From DASYXZ01 sp035946625 (lineage in GTDB: Bacteria > Acidobacteriota > Terriglobia > UBA7540): a DNA stretch of 64,000 nucleotides. Under the pieces are notes generated by a model. The model did not search any database. It was not told where the DNA came from and saw nothing but the letters and a program-made list of their open reading frames with translations. Below are positions 37,117 through 45,619 of this stretch, piece by piece. A program made the translations under genes and the position numbers. How positions within the stretch are numbered: position 1 is the stretch's first letter; every line of letters starts with the position of its first letter. The stretch lies in assembly GCA_035946625.1 (NCBI GenBank), contig DASYZE010000085.1:86540-150539 (forward strand), in the 5' to 3' direction.

Positions 37117-37956
37117 ATGATGGGACGGGATTCCGAGCGTCGAAAGGGCCGGACGATCACCAGCACCGCCAACCCGCTGGTGAAACTTTTCCGCCATGCC
37201 CTGGCGGAGGGCGTCACGCGCGAGGGCTGGTTGGCGATAGAAGGTCCGCACGCACTCGAGGAGGCCCTGTCTGCGGGCCCCGAAGTCGCTCCCCAGAGCG
37301 TGCTGGTGAGCGAAACCGCAGGGAGCAAATTTCAATCCTTGCTGGCCCGGCTGCCTCGGGAAACCGAAGTGGCCAGGGTGGCGGATGCGCTCTTCAACCG
37401 CGTGGCCGACACGCCCAGCCCGCAAGGGATTGCCGCCCTGGTGGAAGTGAAAGCGCGCGAGCTTGATCCCCTTCTCCGCCAACCGAGCGTTCTGTTATTG
37501 GTGGCTTGCGGTGTGCAGGATCCCGGAAATCTGGGGACCATGATGCGAAGCGCGCAGGCGCTGGGCGCCAGCGCTCTGCTCACCCTGAAGGATACGGTGA
37601 GCCCATTCAACCCCAAGGCGGCGCGCTCTTCGGCGGGGGCGATATTTCATTTGCCGATATTTCACGGGCTTGAACCGGCCGGACTTTTTAGGCAACTTCG
37701 TGCCGCCGGCGTCCGCGTGGTGGCGTCGGACCGCAAAAGTCCGAACCCCCTCCACCGCGCGGACCTCCGGGGGGGGCTCGCGTTCTTGATTGGAAGAGAA
37801 GGCAGTGGCTTGCCGGAGGAATCCATTCGGGGAGCCGACCTGCGGTTGAGCATTCCCATTCGCCCGGGCATGGATTCGGTAAACGCCGCCACGGCCGCCT
37901 CAATATTTCTCTACGAAGCGGCCCGGCAGCGGGAATTTGAAAAATTGAGCCGTTGA
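37117..37956 (+). CDS. TrmH/SpoU-family RNA 2'-O-methyltransferase
   Basis: SPOUT-class methyltransferase acting on the ribose of rRNA or tRNA. An N-terminal substrate-binding domain (TSTANPLVKLFRHAL, WLAIEGPHALEEAL) precedes the knotted catalytic domain: motif 1 GVQDPGNLGTMMRSA, motif 2 AFLIGREGSGLPEE and motif 3 IPIRPGMDSVNAATAASIFL. About 280 residues matches RlmB/TsnR-type proteins. The start is uncertain among the GTG at 37108 and ATGs at 37117 and 37120, because the G-rich stretch at 37097-37104 suits none ideally. A GC hairpin follows the stop and RarA begins 61 bases later. Confidence 0.88.
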   Translation: MMGRDSERRKGRTITSTANPLVKLFRHALAEGVTREGWLAIEGPHALEEALSAGPEVAPQSVLVSETAGSKFQSLLARLPRETEVARVADALFNRVADTPSPQGIAALVEVKARELDPLLRQPSVLLLVACGVQDPGNLGTMMRSAQALGASALLTLKDTVSPFNPKAARSSAGAIFHLPIFHGLEPAGLFRQLRAAGVRVVASDRKSPNPLHRADLRGGLAFLIGREGSGLPEESIRGADLRLSIPIRPGMDSVNAATAASIFLYEAARQREFEKLSR

Positions 37957-37957
37957 A

Positions 37958-37977
37958 GGCCGGGCGGAGGCCCGGCC
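37958..37977. terminator. GC hairpin after the TrmH-type gene
   Basis: Perfect 8-base stem GGCCGGGC/GCCCGGCC with loop GGAG, two bases after the stop codon. There is no T-run, so it may be a weak terminator or an mRNA-stabilising hairpin. Confidence 0.5.
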
Positions 37978-38017
37978 ATGGGTCATTGGATCAAATACTT
38001 AATGAAGCAGTTTATAT

Positions 38018-39376
38018 ATGGGCCTTTTTGATACCCCATCGCACGATGAAAAGGCTGGCGCGCGCCGCCCGCTTGCCGACCGCATGCGACCGGAGATGCT
38101 GGAGGAGTACGTAGGCCAGGCGCACCTGCTGGGCGCGGAAAAACCGCTGCGCAAACAAATCGAGCGGGACGAACTGGGCTCGATGATTTTGTGGGGACCG
38201 CCGGGGTCGGGCAAGACGACCCTGGCGATGATCGTGGCGAAAAAGACCAGAAGCGATTTCGTCCGCTTCAGTGCCGTGCTCGCCGGCATCCGGGAAATCA
38301 AAGACGTGATGGCGGCGGCGGAAAAAGGCCGCGTGTTCGGCCGGCGCACCATCCTCTTCATTGACGAAATCCATCGCTTCAATAAAGCGCAGCAGGACGC
38401 CTTTCTGCCTTACGTGGAGCGCGGGGACATCGTGCTGATCGGCGCCACCACGGAAAATCCTTCCTTTGAGGTGATCGCGGCCCTGCTCTCGCGCGCCAAA
38501 GTCTACATGCTGTCGCCGCTTTCCACCGACGAGGTTATTACCCTGCTCGAGCGGGCGCTCCGGGACGAACCGCGGGGCCTGGGCGGCGAACGGCTGGCGA
38601 TCTCCCATGAGCTGTTGCGGCAGATTGCCATCTTTTCGAACGGCGACGCCCGCGCCGCCTACAACACCCTTGAAACCGCCGCTTCCGCCGCCGCGCGCGA
38701 TGAACAAGGTCGCGCCGTAATCACTGAAAGCGTGATTGAGGACGCCATCCAGCGCAAGATGTTGCTCTACGACAAGGCGGGCGAAGAGCACTACAACCTG
38801 ATTTCCGCGTTGCACAAATCCGTGCGCAACTCGGACGCCGACGCCACGCTCTACTGGCTGGGCCGGATGCTGGAGGCGGGCGAAGATCCCCTTTACATCG
38901 CGCGCCGCCTGATTCGAATGGCGTCTGAGGATATCGGCCTGTCTGATCCGCACGCGCTCGAGATTGCCGTGGCTGCCATGCAGGCCGCGCATTTTGTGGG
39001 AATGCCAGAGGGTAACCTGGCCCTGGCCCAAGCTGCGGTTTACCTGGCGCTCGCCCCCAAATCCAACGCGCTTTACGTTGGATATGGCGAAGTGGCAGCC
39101 GACGCGCAAAAAACCGTGGCCGAGCCGGTGCCGCTCCATTTGCGCAATGCCGTCACCGGCCTGATGGCGAATTTTGGCTATGGGAAAAATTATCAGTACG
39201 CCCACCACGCGCCTGACCGCCTCACCGATATGCAATGCCTGCCCGACAACCTCAAAGACCGCCGCTATTACCGTCCCACGGACGAAGGTTTTGAAAAAAG
39301 GTTGAAAGAAAAAATGCAGGCGATTGCAGAGTGGAAGAGGAAATATGCGAGCGGTGAGAGGAAGGCGGGAGGGTGA
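38018..39376 (+). CDS. rarA: Replication-associated recombination protein A
   Basis: AAA+ ATPase of the RarA/MgsA/WRNIP1 family that acts at stalled replication forks. The N-terminal LADRMRPEMLEEYVGQAHLLG is diagnostic; Walker A GPPGSGKTT is at residues 60-68, Walker B LFIDEIHRF near 110, and sensor 1 LIGATTENPSFE follows. The C-terminal tetramerisation part contains HKSVRNSDADATLYWLGRML and ASEDIGLSDPHAL. The 452-residue length is normal. The ATG at 38018 starts the family's usual MGLFD-type beginning. Confidence 0.95.
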   Translation: MGLFDTPSHDEKAGARRPLADRMRPEMLEEYVGQAHLLGAEKPLRKQIERDELGSMILWGPPGSGKTTLAMIVAKKTRSDFVRFSAVLAGIREIKDVMAAAEKGRVFGRRTILFIDEIHRFNKAQQDAFLPYVERGDIVLIGATTENPSFEVIAALLSRAKVYMLSPLSTDEVITLLERALRDEPRGLGGERLAISHELLRQIAIFSNGDARAAYNTLETAASAAARDEQGRAVITESVIEDAIQRKMLLYDKAGEEHYNLISALHKSVRNSDADATLYWLGRMLEAGEDPLYIARRLIRMASEDIGLSDPHALEIAVAAMQAAHFVGMPEGNLALAQAAVYLALAPKSNALYVGYGEVAADAQKTVAEPVPLHLRNAVTGLMANFGYGKNYQYAHHAPDRLTDMQCLPDNLKDRRYYRPTDEGFEKRLKEKMQAIAEWKRKYASGERKAGG

Positions 39377-39518
39377 AGGTTCAGAGTTCTGAATTATGAG
39401 TTATGAGTTTAGAGTCAATCTGAATTCACATTTGAGTTTTTACTTTTAACTTCAAACTCTTTTAATTTGACCGCAATCTTCGGATAGATTCGCGTTTCGC
39501 GGTGCTTTAACATAGTGA

Positions 39519-40640
39519 GTGAAAATGATGGTGGGGAGGGCCAGAGAAGTGAAGCGCGAAAAGTTTCGACATCAACCGCGGGATAAAAAATGGGAAGTGG
39601 TGCTGGCGCGCGACCCGCGGTTCGACGGCGCTTTTGTATTTGCGGTGCGCTCCACCGGGATTTATTGCCGGCCGTCTTGTCCCAGCCGACGGCCTCAACG
39701 ACGACACGTGGTCTTCTTCTCCGTGCCGGAGGCGGCGGAGCGCGCGGGTTTTCGCGCCTGCCGCCGGTGCCGGCCGGGTGAATCAAACGCGGGCCATGCC
39801 CCCACCGACAAAGTGCGCGAGATCTGTCGCATTATAGACGAGCATGCCGATGAAACGCCGACCCTGGCCGACCTGGCAGCCCGCATGGGTGGCAGCCCCT
39901 ACCATTTGCAGCGAACGTTCAAGCGCATCATGGGCATTACGCCGCGCCAGTACGCGGACGCGTGCCGCCTGGTCCGCTTGAAAACAAATCTTAAGGAGAA
40001 AAAAAACGTGACCGAAGCCATGTACGATGCAGGTTATGGATCGAGCCGAAGTTTATACGAGCGTGGACCGGAGAAACTGGGAATGACACCGGCCACCTAC
40101 CGGCGCGGGGGCGAGGGAGCGCGAATCCGATTCACAATATTGAAGTGCCCCGTAGGCCCGCTGGGCTCGCTCGGCCGGCTGTTGCTGGCCGCGACGGAAC
40201 GCGGCCTATGCCGCGTGACCATGGGCGAGCGCGCCGACGAGCTTGAGACCGGGCTGCGCCAGGAATTTCCCGCCGCCGAAGTCAAGCGGGATGAGGCCGG
40301 CTTGCAGGAATGGAGCGCCGCCGTCCTCCGCCATCTGGAAGGGCATCAGCCTAACCTCGACCTGCCGCTGGACATTCAAGCCTCGGCCTTTCAGAGGAAG
40401 GTGTGGGAAGCGTTGCAAGCGATCCCTTACGGCAAGACGCGTTCTTATGCCGAGATCGCCCGGGCGGTGGGAAGGCCCAAAGGCGCGCGCGCCGTGGGCA
40501 ACGCCTGCGGCACCAACCCCGTGGCGGTGGTGATTCCCTGCCATCGCGTGATTCAGCAAAACGGAAGCCTGGGCGGATTCGGGTGGGGGTTAAAACGAAA
40601 AGAAATTCTTTTGGCTATTGAAAAATCGGCCGGAACATAA
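39519..40640 (+). CDS. ada: Bifunctional Ada: DNA repair methyltransferase and activator
   Basis: Adaptive-response protein that removes methyl groups from phosphotriesters and O6-methylguanine and activates transcription. The zinc-binding N-terminal domain has four cysteines, YCRPSC (C50, C54) and FRACRRC (C81, C84); C50 would be the phosphotriester acceptor. An AraC-type helix-turn-helix follows (SPYHLQRTFKRIMGITPRQY). The C-terminal methyltransferase domain contains AVVIPCHRVIQ with acceptor C341. Candidate starts are GTG 39519, ATG 39525 and GTG 39549; the last has GGGGAGGG nine bases upstream. No alkA or alkB is adjacent. Confidence 0.92.
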   Translation: MKMMVGRAREVKREKFRHQPRDKKWEVVLARDPRFDGAFVFAVRSTGIYCRPSCPSRRPQRRHVVFFSVPEAAERAGFRACRRCRPGESNAGHAPTDKVREICRIIDEHADETPTLADLAARMGGSPYHLQRTFKRIMGITPRQYADACRLVRLKTNLKEKKNVTEAMYDAGYGSSRSLYERGPEKLGMTPATYRRGGEGARIRFTILKCPVGPLGSLGRLLLAATERGLCRVTMGERADELETGLRQEFPAAEVKRDEAGLQEWSAAVLRHLEGHQPNLDLPLDIQASAFQRKVWEALQAIPYGKTRSYAEIARAVGRPKGARAVGNACGTNPVAVVIPCHRVIQQNGSLGGFGWGLKRKEILLAIEKSAGT

Positions 40641-40779
40641 AAATGATGAGTCAAGAATTATAAACAAGAACGTTCAGAGGAATGCAGATTCCGCTGCGCA
40701 TCCCAAGGGAGTGGGGACTCTTCCAATTTCCCTTTTCTATTTTGGTTTTAATTCTGAATTCACAATTCATAATTTCTTC

Positions 40780-41262
40780 TCAGATTCCATTGGCCAAAAA
40801 CCGCTTGGCATATTCTTTCAGGATGCAACGGTCCTGAATCACCTGCACGCCGGATTCACGCGCGTGGCGAGCCGCCGCCTCGTGCATCACCCCTTCCTGC
40901 ATCCACACCACCTTGGCGCCCTTGTGAATGGCGCTTTCCACCACCGCGGGCACATGCTCCGGATTGCGGAAGACCACCACCATCTCGATGGGTCCAGGCA
41001 CATCTTCCAGCGCGGCATAAGCCTTCTCGCCGAGGACGACCTTCTCATTCGGGTTCACGGGAATGATGTGATAGCCGCGCGCTTTCATGTAGGCTGCCAC
41101 ACCGTTACTGGGCCTGGAGGGTTTTGAGGACAGTCCCACCACCACCAGAGTGTGGTAGCGCTCGAGGATAGTGGAGATTTCGTCCGGAATGGAGTGGGCC
41201 GAATGGCTCCAGCGCCGTTCACGGATATGACCTGAGCTGATTGTTACACTCGCGTGTCTCAT
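40780..41262 (-). CDS. CoA-binding domain protein (YccU-like)
   Basis: A 160-residue Rossmann-fold protein of the CoA-binding/YccU family. The signature spans HTLVVVGLSSKPSRPSNGVA and MKARGYHIIPVNPNE, followed by VFRNPEHVPAVVESA and WMQEGVMHEAAARHARESG. The C-terminal VQVIQDRCILKEYAKRFL is conserved in the family. GAGGTGA precedes the ATG. The physiological role is unknown; family members are proposed to bind CoA. Confidence 0.88.
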   Translation of the reverse strand: MRHASVTISSGHIRERRWSHSAHSIPDEISTILERYHTLVVVGLSSKPSRPSNGVAAYMKARGYHIIPVNPNEKVVLGEKAYAALEDVPGPIEMVVVFRNPEHVPAVVESAIHKGAKVVWMQEGVMHEAAARHARESGVQVIQDRCILKEYAKRFLANGI

Positions 41263-41375
41263 GAGGTCACCTCAATTTTTAATGATTCGAGTTTCCCCGA
41301 AAAACCACCCATCAAGATCAGGTTCAGCCGTGCCGCGTCGCACGGTGGCGATGTCCGCAACCCTGGCGCCGAGGC

Positions 41376-42491
41376 TCAACCCTCCACCCGCGCCGTCATC
41401 ACCCGTTGCAGCGCCTCCAGGAACTTTTCGTTCTCGGGGTGTGCGCCGATAGTCACGCGCAGCGAGGTGGGAAATCCATAAAGTTTCATCGGACGCACAA
41501 TGATTCCTTCGTGAAGCAGCCGGACAAAGTCTTCCTCGCAATCCCGCCCCGTATCGATCAGGAGGAAGTTGCCGACCGACGGAGTATACCGCACTCCGGC
41601 CAGAGTCAACTCCTCCGTAACAAATTTCATTTCCTTGAGATTTAATTCCACCGAGCGGGCCACGTGGTCGGTGTCATCCAGGGCGGCCAGGGCGGCGGCC
41701 TGCGCCAGGCTGGAGGCGTTGAAGGGCGAGCGAATACGGTTGAGGGATTCAATCAGCTCGCGGTGTCCCATCCCGTAGCCGATGCGCAGGCCCGCCAGGC
41801 CATGCACTTTGGAGAACGTCCGCAGTACCAGAACATTTCTGCCGCTACGCACATAATCGAGCGCACGGGAATAGTCGGTTTGACGGACGTAATCGTGGTA
41901 GGCCTCATCCAGCACCACCAGGATGCGGGGCGGGAGGGCGTCCAGAAAGCGGTCGAGCTCGGAGGCGGTGAACATTGTGCCGGTGGGGTTGTTGGGATTT
42001 CCGAGATAAATCACCTTGGTGCGCTGCGTTACCGCGCGCGCGATGCCGGCCAGGTCAAACGTCATGTTGCGCATGGGCACCAGCACCAGCCCGGCGCCCA
42101 TCTCGTCGATGGCGAGCTGGTAGATGTAGAACGCGGATTCGGAAGTAATGGCCTCGTCCCCGCCGGTGAGGAAAGTCTTGGCCACCAGCTCGATGAGGTC
42201 CGTGGAGCCAGCCCCCAGGATCACCTGTTCCATCTCGAGATGCTGCACCTCCGAGAGTTTCTTCCGAAGATAATACCCATTTCCATCAGGGTAGAGATTG
42301 ACGCTGCGCAGAGAACTCTGAATCGCTTCCAGCGCCTTGGGGGACGGGCCGTAGGGGTTTTCGTTGGAGGCCAGCTTGATGGCGGAGTGGCCCAGCTCGC
42401 GCTCGACCTCCTCCATGGGTTTCCCGGGAGGGTAAGGCCGGATGCGGCTCGACCAGGGTGGAAGAAGCTCGCTGATGGGCGATCGGGGCAT
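41376..42491 (-). CDS. hisC: Histidinol-phosphate aminotransferase
   Basis: PLP-dependent class I/II aminotransferase catalysing imidazole-acetol-phosphate transamination in histidine synthesis. ASNENPYGPSPKALEAI gives substrate and PLP contacts, ILGAGSTDLIELVA the nucleotide-like loop, LGNPNNPTGTMF the family hallmark, DEAYHDYV the PLP-pyridine Asp and FSKVHGLAGLRIGYG the Schiff-base lysine. 371 residues is the normal size. No other his gene is in the window. Some HisC-like enzymes also act on aromatic amino acids, so substrate specificity is inferred. Confidence 0.9.
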   Translation of the reverse strand: MPRSPISELLPPWSSRIRPYPPGKPMEEVERELGHSAIKLASNENPYGPSPKALEAIQSSLRSVNLYPDGNGYYLRKKLSEVQHLEMEQVILGAGSTDLIELVAKTFLTGGDEAITSESAFYIYQLAIDEMGAGLVLVPMRNMTFDLAGIARAVTQRTKVIYLGNPNNPTGTMFTASELDRFLDALPPRILVVLDEAYHDYVRQTDYSRALDYVRSGRNVLVLRTFSKVHGLAGLRIGYGMGHRELIESLNRIRSPFNASSLAQAAALAALDDTDHVARSVELNLKEMKFVTEELTLAGVRYTPSVGNFLLIDTGRDCEEDFVRLLHEGIIVRPMKLYGFPTSLRVTIGAHPENEKFLEALQRVMTARVEG

Positions 42492-42514
42492 AAGTTAAGA
42501 AATGCTGAACGATG

Positions 42515-42566
42515 AATTATGAATGATGAATGCTAAATATGATCTTCGCTATTCGGCATTCATCAT
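42515..42566. repeat. Inverted repeat between rluB and hisC
   Basis: AATGATGAATGC and GCATTCATCATT face each other within a spacer built from ATGAAT-type words (42497-42570). The hairpin overlaps the end of the rluB-type gene. It may act as a processing or termination structure on the reverse strand. Confidence 0.6.
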
Positions 42567-43307
42567 TTGTCGTTGCTTTCCCGCCGGCTTCCAGTTTTTA
42601 AGTCGCGCCACTTCGTTCCCGGTCAAATGGCGGAAATGACCCAGCGGCAATCCTTCGTCGGTAAGAAACGCGATGCGAACGCGTTTCAACTTTAGCACTC
42701 CCTGGCCGATGCGCTCAAACATCCGCCGCACCTGGTGGTAGCGACCTTCGGTGAGGGTGATTTCATACCACGGCCTGGCGCGCTCCGTGCGTGAAGCCAG
42801 AAGCTTGATCTGCGCCGGAGCCGTGCGGCGGCCGTCGAGCGGGATCCCCTGCTTGAGTTTTTCCAGTCCGCCCGGCGGCGGCATGCCTTCCAGTTTCACA
42901 TGGTAGGTGCGGGGAAAATCCGACGCGCGCGACATCATCAGGTTGGCCAGTTCACCGTCGTTAGTGAGCAAAAGCAGCCCGGTTGACGCGTAATCCAAAC
43001 GGCCCACGGGATAAACGCGCTCGCGGATGCCATTTAGCAGCGCAATCACAGTGGGACGGTTTTCCGGATCGCTCAGAGTGGAAACGTATCCCGGCGGCTT
43101 GTTGAGCAACAGATAGACTCGATTCTCCTGAATGCGAATCAGCTTGCCGTTCACTCGAATGTGGTCGCGGTCGGGATCGGCCTTCGACCCGAGTACCGTC
43201 ACCATCTTCCCGTTTACGCTCACGCGGCCCTGGGTGATGAACTCCTCCGCCTTGCGGCGCGACGCAATCCCGGCGGTGGAGATAATCTTTTGCAGGCGTT
43301 CTTGCAT
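42549..43307 (-). CDS. rluB: rRNA pseudouridine synthase (RsuA/RluB family)
   Basis: Converts a uridine in 16S or 23S rRNA to pseudouridine. An N-terminal S4 RNA-binding domain (ERLQKIISTAGIASRRKAEEFI) precedes the catalytic domain with YLLLNKPPGYVST, the motif II VGRLDYASTGLLLLTNDG carrying the catalytic Asp, and a C-terminal TEGRYHQVRRMFERIG. The 252 residues fit RluB/RsuA members; RluB is the likelier in this context (next to scpAB) but RluE/F are not excluded. scpB lies 61 bases upstream, an association widely conserved in bacteria. Confidence 0.87.
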   Translation of the reverse strand: MQERLQKIISTAGIASRRKAEEFITQGRVSVNGKMVTVLGSKADPDRDHIRVNGKLIRIQENRVYLLLNKPPGYVSTLSDPENRPTVIALLNGIRERVYPVGRLDYASTGLLLLTNDGELANLMMSRASDFPRTYHVKLEGMPPPGGLEKLKQGIPLDGRRTAPAQIKLLASRTERARPWYEITLTEGRYHQVRRMFERIGQGVLKLKRVRIAFLTDEGLPLGHFRHLTGNEVARLKNWKPAGKQRQMMNAE

Positions 43308-43368
43308 GGGGCTAATTCCGGGCGGTCACAGGCCGGTGGATTACAGACCTCCCAAAGCTTACCTTTCC

Positions 43369-44082
43369 TTATGCGGTCGGCTCCTCATCGGAAACGTCCC
43401 CGATTTCACTTTCTGCGGGCGCTTCATTGGTCCGGGCAGCAGAATCCATACGCTCATCATCGTGGGCGGAGGTTTCGTTGCCAGCCGTGCGAGGCGCGGC
43501 ATCGTCCGCCTGTTCCTCCGGAAGCAGCAAGTCGGAACCGAGCGCCTGGCGGGCCATTTGCTCAAACTCGCGCAACGACGGGAGGTCGCCCACATCTTTC
43601 AATCCAAAGTGAACCAGAAAGTCGCGCGAGGTGCGATAGAGGATGGGGCGGCCCACCACATTTTTCCGCCCCGCAGTGACCACCAGTTTTTTTTCGAGCA
43701 GGGTGTGAATCACGCCGCCGCAGTCCACGCCGCGAATCTGGTCGATCTCCGGCAAAGTCACCGGCTGGCGGTAGGCGATCACGGCCAGGGTCTCAAGCGC
43801 CGGCTTGGAGAGCCGCACCTGCGGCTTGAGGGTCTTCACAAATTTCCGCACCACCTCGTGATGCTCCGGCTTGGAGGAAAACTTATAACCGCCGGCGATC
43901 TGGCGGATTTCAATTCCGCGCCCCGGGCGTTCAAAATCCGCCACCAGCTCATCGAGCGCGGCCTTCACCCGTTCGCGCTCCTCGCCCTCGAGCGACTTCA
44001 CCATGGCGTCGAGCGTGACGGGCTCGGGCGCCACGTAAATGATGGCTTCAATCACCGCCTTCAAGGTTTCGTCACTCAGCAT
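43369..44082 (-). CDS. scpB: Segregation and condensation protein B
   Basis: Subunit of the SMC-ScpAB condensin. Two winged-helix domains are visible: EAIIYVAPEPVTLDAMVKSL in the first and KPALETLAVIAYRQPVTLPEIDQIRG, GRPILYRTSRDFLVHFGL in the second. A long acidic tail (about residues 180-237) is probably disordered. The ATG at 44082 is preferred, giving the usual MLSDETLKAV start; it overlaps the 3' end of scpA by 11 bases, so translation is coupled. Confidence 0.93.
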   Translation of the reverse strand: MLSDETLKAVIEAIIYVAPEPVTLDAMVKSLEGEERERVKAALDELVADFERPGRGIEIRQIAGGYKFSSKPEHHEVVRKFVKTLKPQVRLSKPALETLAVIAYRQPVTLPEIDQIRGVDCGGVIHTLLEKKLVVTAGRKNVVGRPILYRTSRDFLVHFGLKDVGDLPSLREFEQMARQALGSDLLLPEEQADDAAPRTAGNETSAHDDERMDSAARTNEAPAESEIGDVSDEEPTA

Positions 44083-45001
44083 GATGATCACTTTCCGCGG
44101 TCAAGGGTCCCGGGTCCGATGGGACGGCTTCCTCAAAGCTGGCCTCCAGCTGCGCCACGCTCACGCCCGCCATAATTTCCTCAAGCCGCTTGTTTTTGTG
44201 TACCACGATGGGCGCAAACAAATCCTTTTGTCGGAGGATGACGGCGTGCAACCGGACCATCTCGAGCAGCGCCAGCAGCAGCGCGATCAGCGCCTGACGC
44301 GCCACGTAACCGGCAAAGAGGTCGTCCAGGCGCACGGGGTGAGGGTGGGCGGCGAGCACCGCTTTCACGTGCTCCACCATCTGCGCCACGCTCACTTGTT
44401 CGCGGTGGATTTCCATCTGCGGGCGTTTCCTGGCGCGCTCGATGATCTCGCGAAAAACTGAAACCAGGTCATACACTGTGACGGTGAAGCCGGGCTCGTC
44501 TTCGGCCTCCACAAATTCGCCGATGCCGGGTTGCGTCCACGCGGCGTCCTCCACCATGCGCTTGGAAGCCAGCATTTGCGCGGCATTCTTGAATTGTTCG
44601 TGCTCGAGCAGGCGGTGCACCAGATCGGTGCGCGGGTCTTCCTGCTCCTCCGGCGGCGCGCTGGGGTCGGGCGGCAGCAACATGCGCGACTTGATGTAAA
44701 TGAGCGTGGCCGCCATGAAAATAAATTCGCCCGCCACGTCAATGTTCATCTCTTCCAGCAGGTGGATGTAGTCCAGGTACTGTTTGGTGATTTTGGCGAT
44801 GGGAATGTCATAGATGTTGATCTGCTGTTTGCGGATCAAGTCGAGCAGCAAATCGAGCGGGCCTTGGTAGATTTCAAGCTTGACCGCCGGCGCCGGTTCC
44901 GCGGCGCGCGTGGCTCGCTTGGCTGCGGGACCAGGGCCCGATTCCTGTGCAGCGCTCTCAATTTCCTGTGATCCTGCCGGACTGGATTCGATTTCGTTCA
45001 T
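44072..45001 (-). CDS. scpA: Segregation and condensation protein A
   Basis: Kleisin subunit of bacterial condensin. YQGPLDLLLDLIRKQQINIY and IPIAKITKQYLDYI are the diagnostic N-terminal motif that contacts the SMC neck, GEFIFMAATLIYIKSRMLL follows, and a C-terminal winged-helix part (RQALIALLLALLEMVRLHAV) contacts the SMC head. A Glu/Ala/Pro-rich leader of about 40 residues precedes the conserved region, longer than usual. It overlaps scpB by about 11 bases. The Uma2 gene ends 16 bases before scpA on the same strand. Confidence 0.93.
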   Translation of the reverse strand: MNEIESSPAGSQEIESAAQESGPGPAAKRATRAAEPAPAVKLEIYQGPLDLLLDLIRKQQINIYDIPIAKITKQYLDYIHLLEEMNIDVAGEFIFMAATLIYIKSRMLLPPDPSAPPEEQEDPRTDLVHRLLEHEQFKNAAQMLASKRMVEDAAWTQPGIGEFVEAEDEPGFTVTVYDLVSVFREIIERARKRPQMEIHREQVSVAQMVEHVKAVLAAHPHPVRLDDLFAGYVARQALIALLLALLEMVRLHAVILRQKDLFAPIVVHKNKRLEEIMAGVSVAQLEASFEEAVPSDPGPLTAESDHHAE

Positions 45002-45016
45002 CAGGGTTGGGAAATG

Positions 45017-45559
45017 TCAGAGGCTTGAAACAGAAAGCTGGAAACCGGGAAAGGTGGGGGATTCGAGCGTTTCTCCCTTTCCGAACACACCCACGGTCCG
45101 ATATTTTTTCTCTTCCAGCCGCAGGACTTCGATGCGCGGCTCGAACGGGTCGACCAACCAATATTCTGGCACGCCGAATTCCGCATAGCGGTCGCGCTTT
45201 ACAAAGCGATCGATGAGACGTGACGAGTCGGACAGAATTTCAATGACCAGATCGGGTGCGCCTTCGATGCACGCTGGTTTCACCATTGATTTCCGCGCCT
45301 TGGAAACGAATAGAATGTCGGGCTCAAGCACCGTCGCGGAGTCAAGAACAACGTCGCAGGGCGCTATGAACACTTCGCCGAGATCGTGTTGTCGAACAAA
45401 GTACGTTAGTTCCACGAAAAGCCTTCCGGCCTTGCGCTGATGTTCAATGTTGGGGGCTGCAGACACGAGGAGTTCTCCTTCGATCAACTCGTACCGGTTG
45501 CGGTCGGGCGGGATCTGCCGAAGGTCGCCGTAGCTGAGACGCGTGGTCACCGTGGACAT
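45017..45559 (-). CDS. Uma2-family PD-(D/E)XK nuclease-like protein
   Basis: A 180-residue protein of the Uma2 (DUF820) family. Conserved elements are YELIEGELLVSAAPNIEHQR, VLEPDILFVSK (D81), APDLVIEILS (E107) and the C-terminal YAEFGVPEYWLVDP. The fold is that of PD-(D/E)XK nucleases, but the biological role of Uma2 proteins is unknown; they are often numerous in cyanobacterial and acidobacterial genomes. It stands upstream of scpA on the same strand, likely without functional connection. Confidence 0.85.
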   Translation of the reverse strand: MSTVTTRLSYGDLRQIPPDRNRYELIEGELLVSAAPNIEHQRKAGRLFVELTYFVRQHDLGEVFIAPCDVVLDSATVLEPDILFVSKARKSMVKPACIEGAPDLVIEILSDSSRLIDRFVKRDRYAEFGVPEYWLVDPFEPRIEVLRLEEKKYRTVGVFGKGETLESPTFPGFQLSVSSL

Positions 45560-45619
45560 ACGGGAATTATACTCCAGTCCTTCCTCGCTTGCAGGGTCGG
45601 TATACAGATGAACTGTCGG

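Noticed and set aside
38012..39235. 407-residue reverse frame
   Set aside because: Antisense to rarA, whose Walker motifs are unmistakable.
43132..44175. 347-residue forward frame
   Set aside because: Antisense to scpB and the pseudouridine synthase; no domain pattern.
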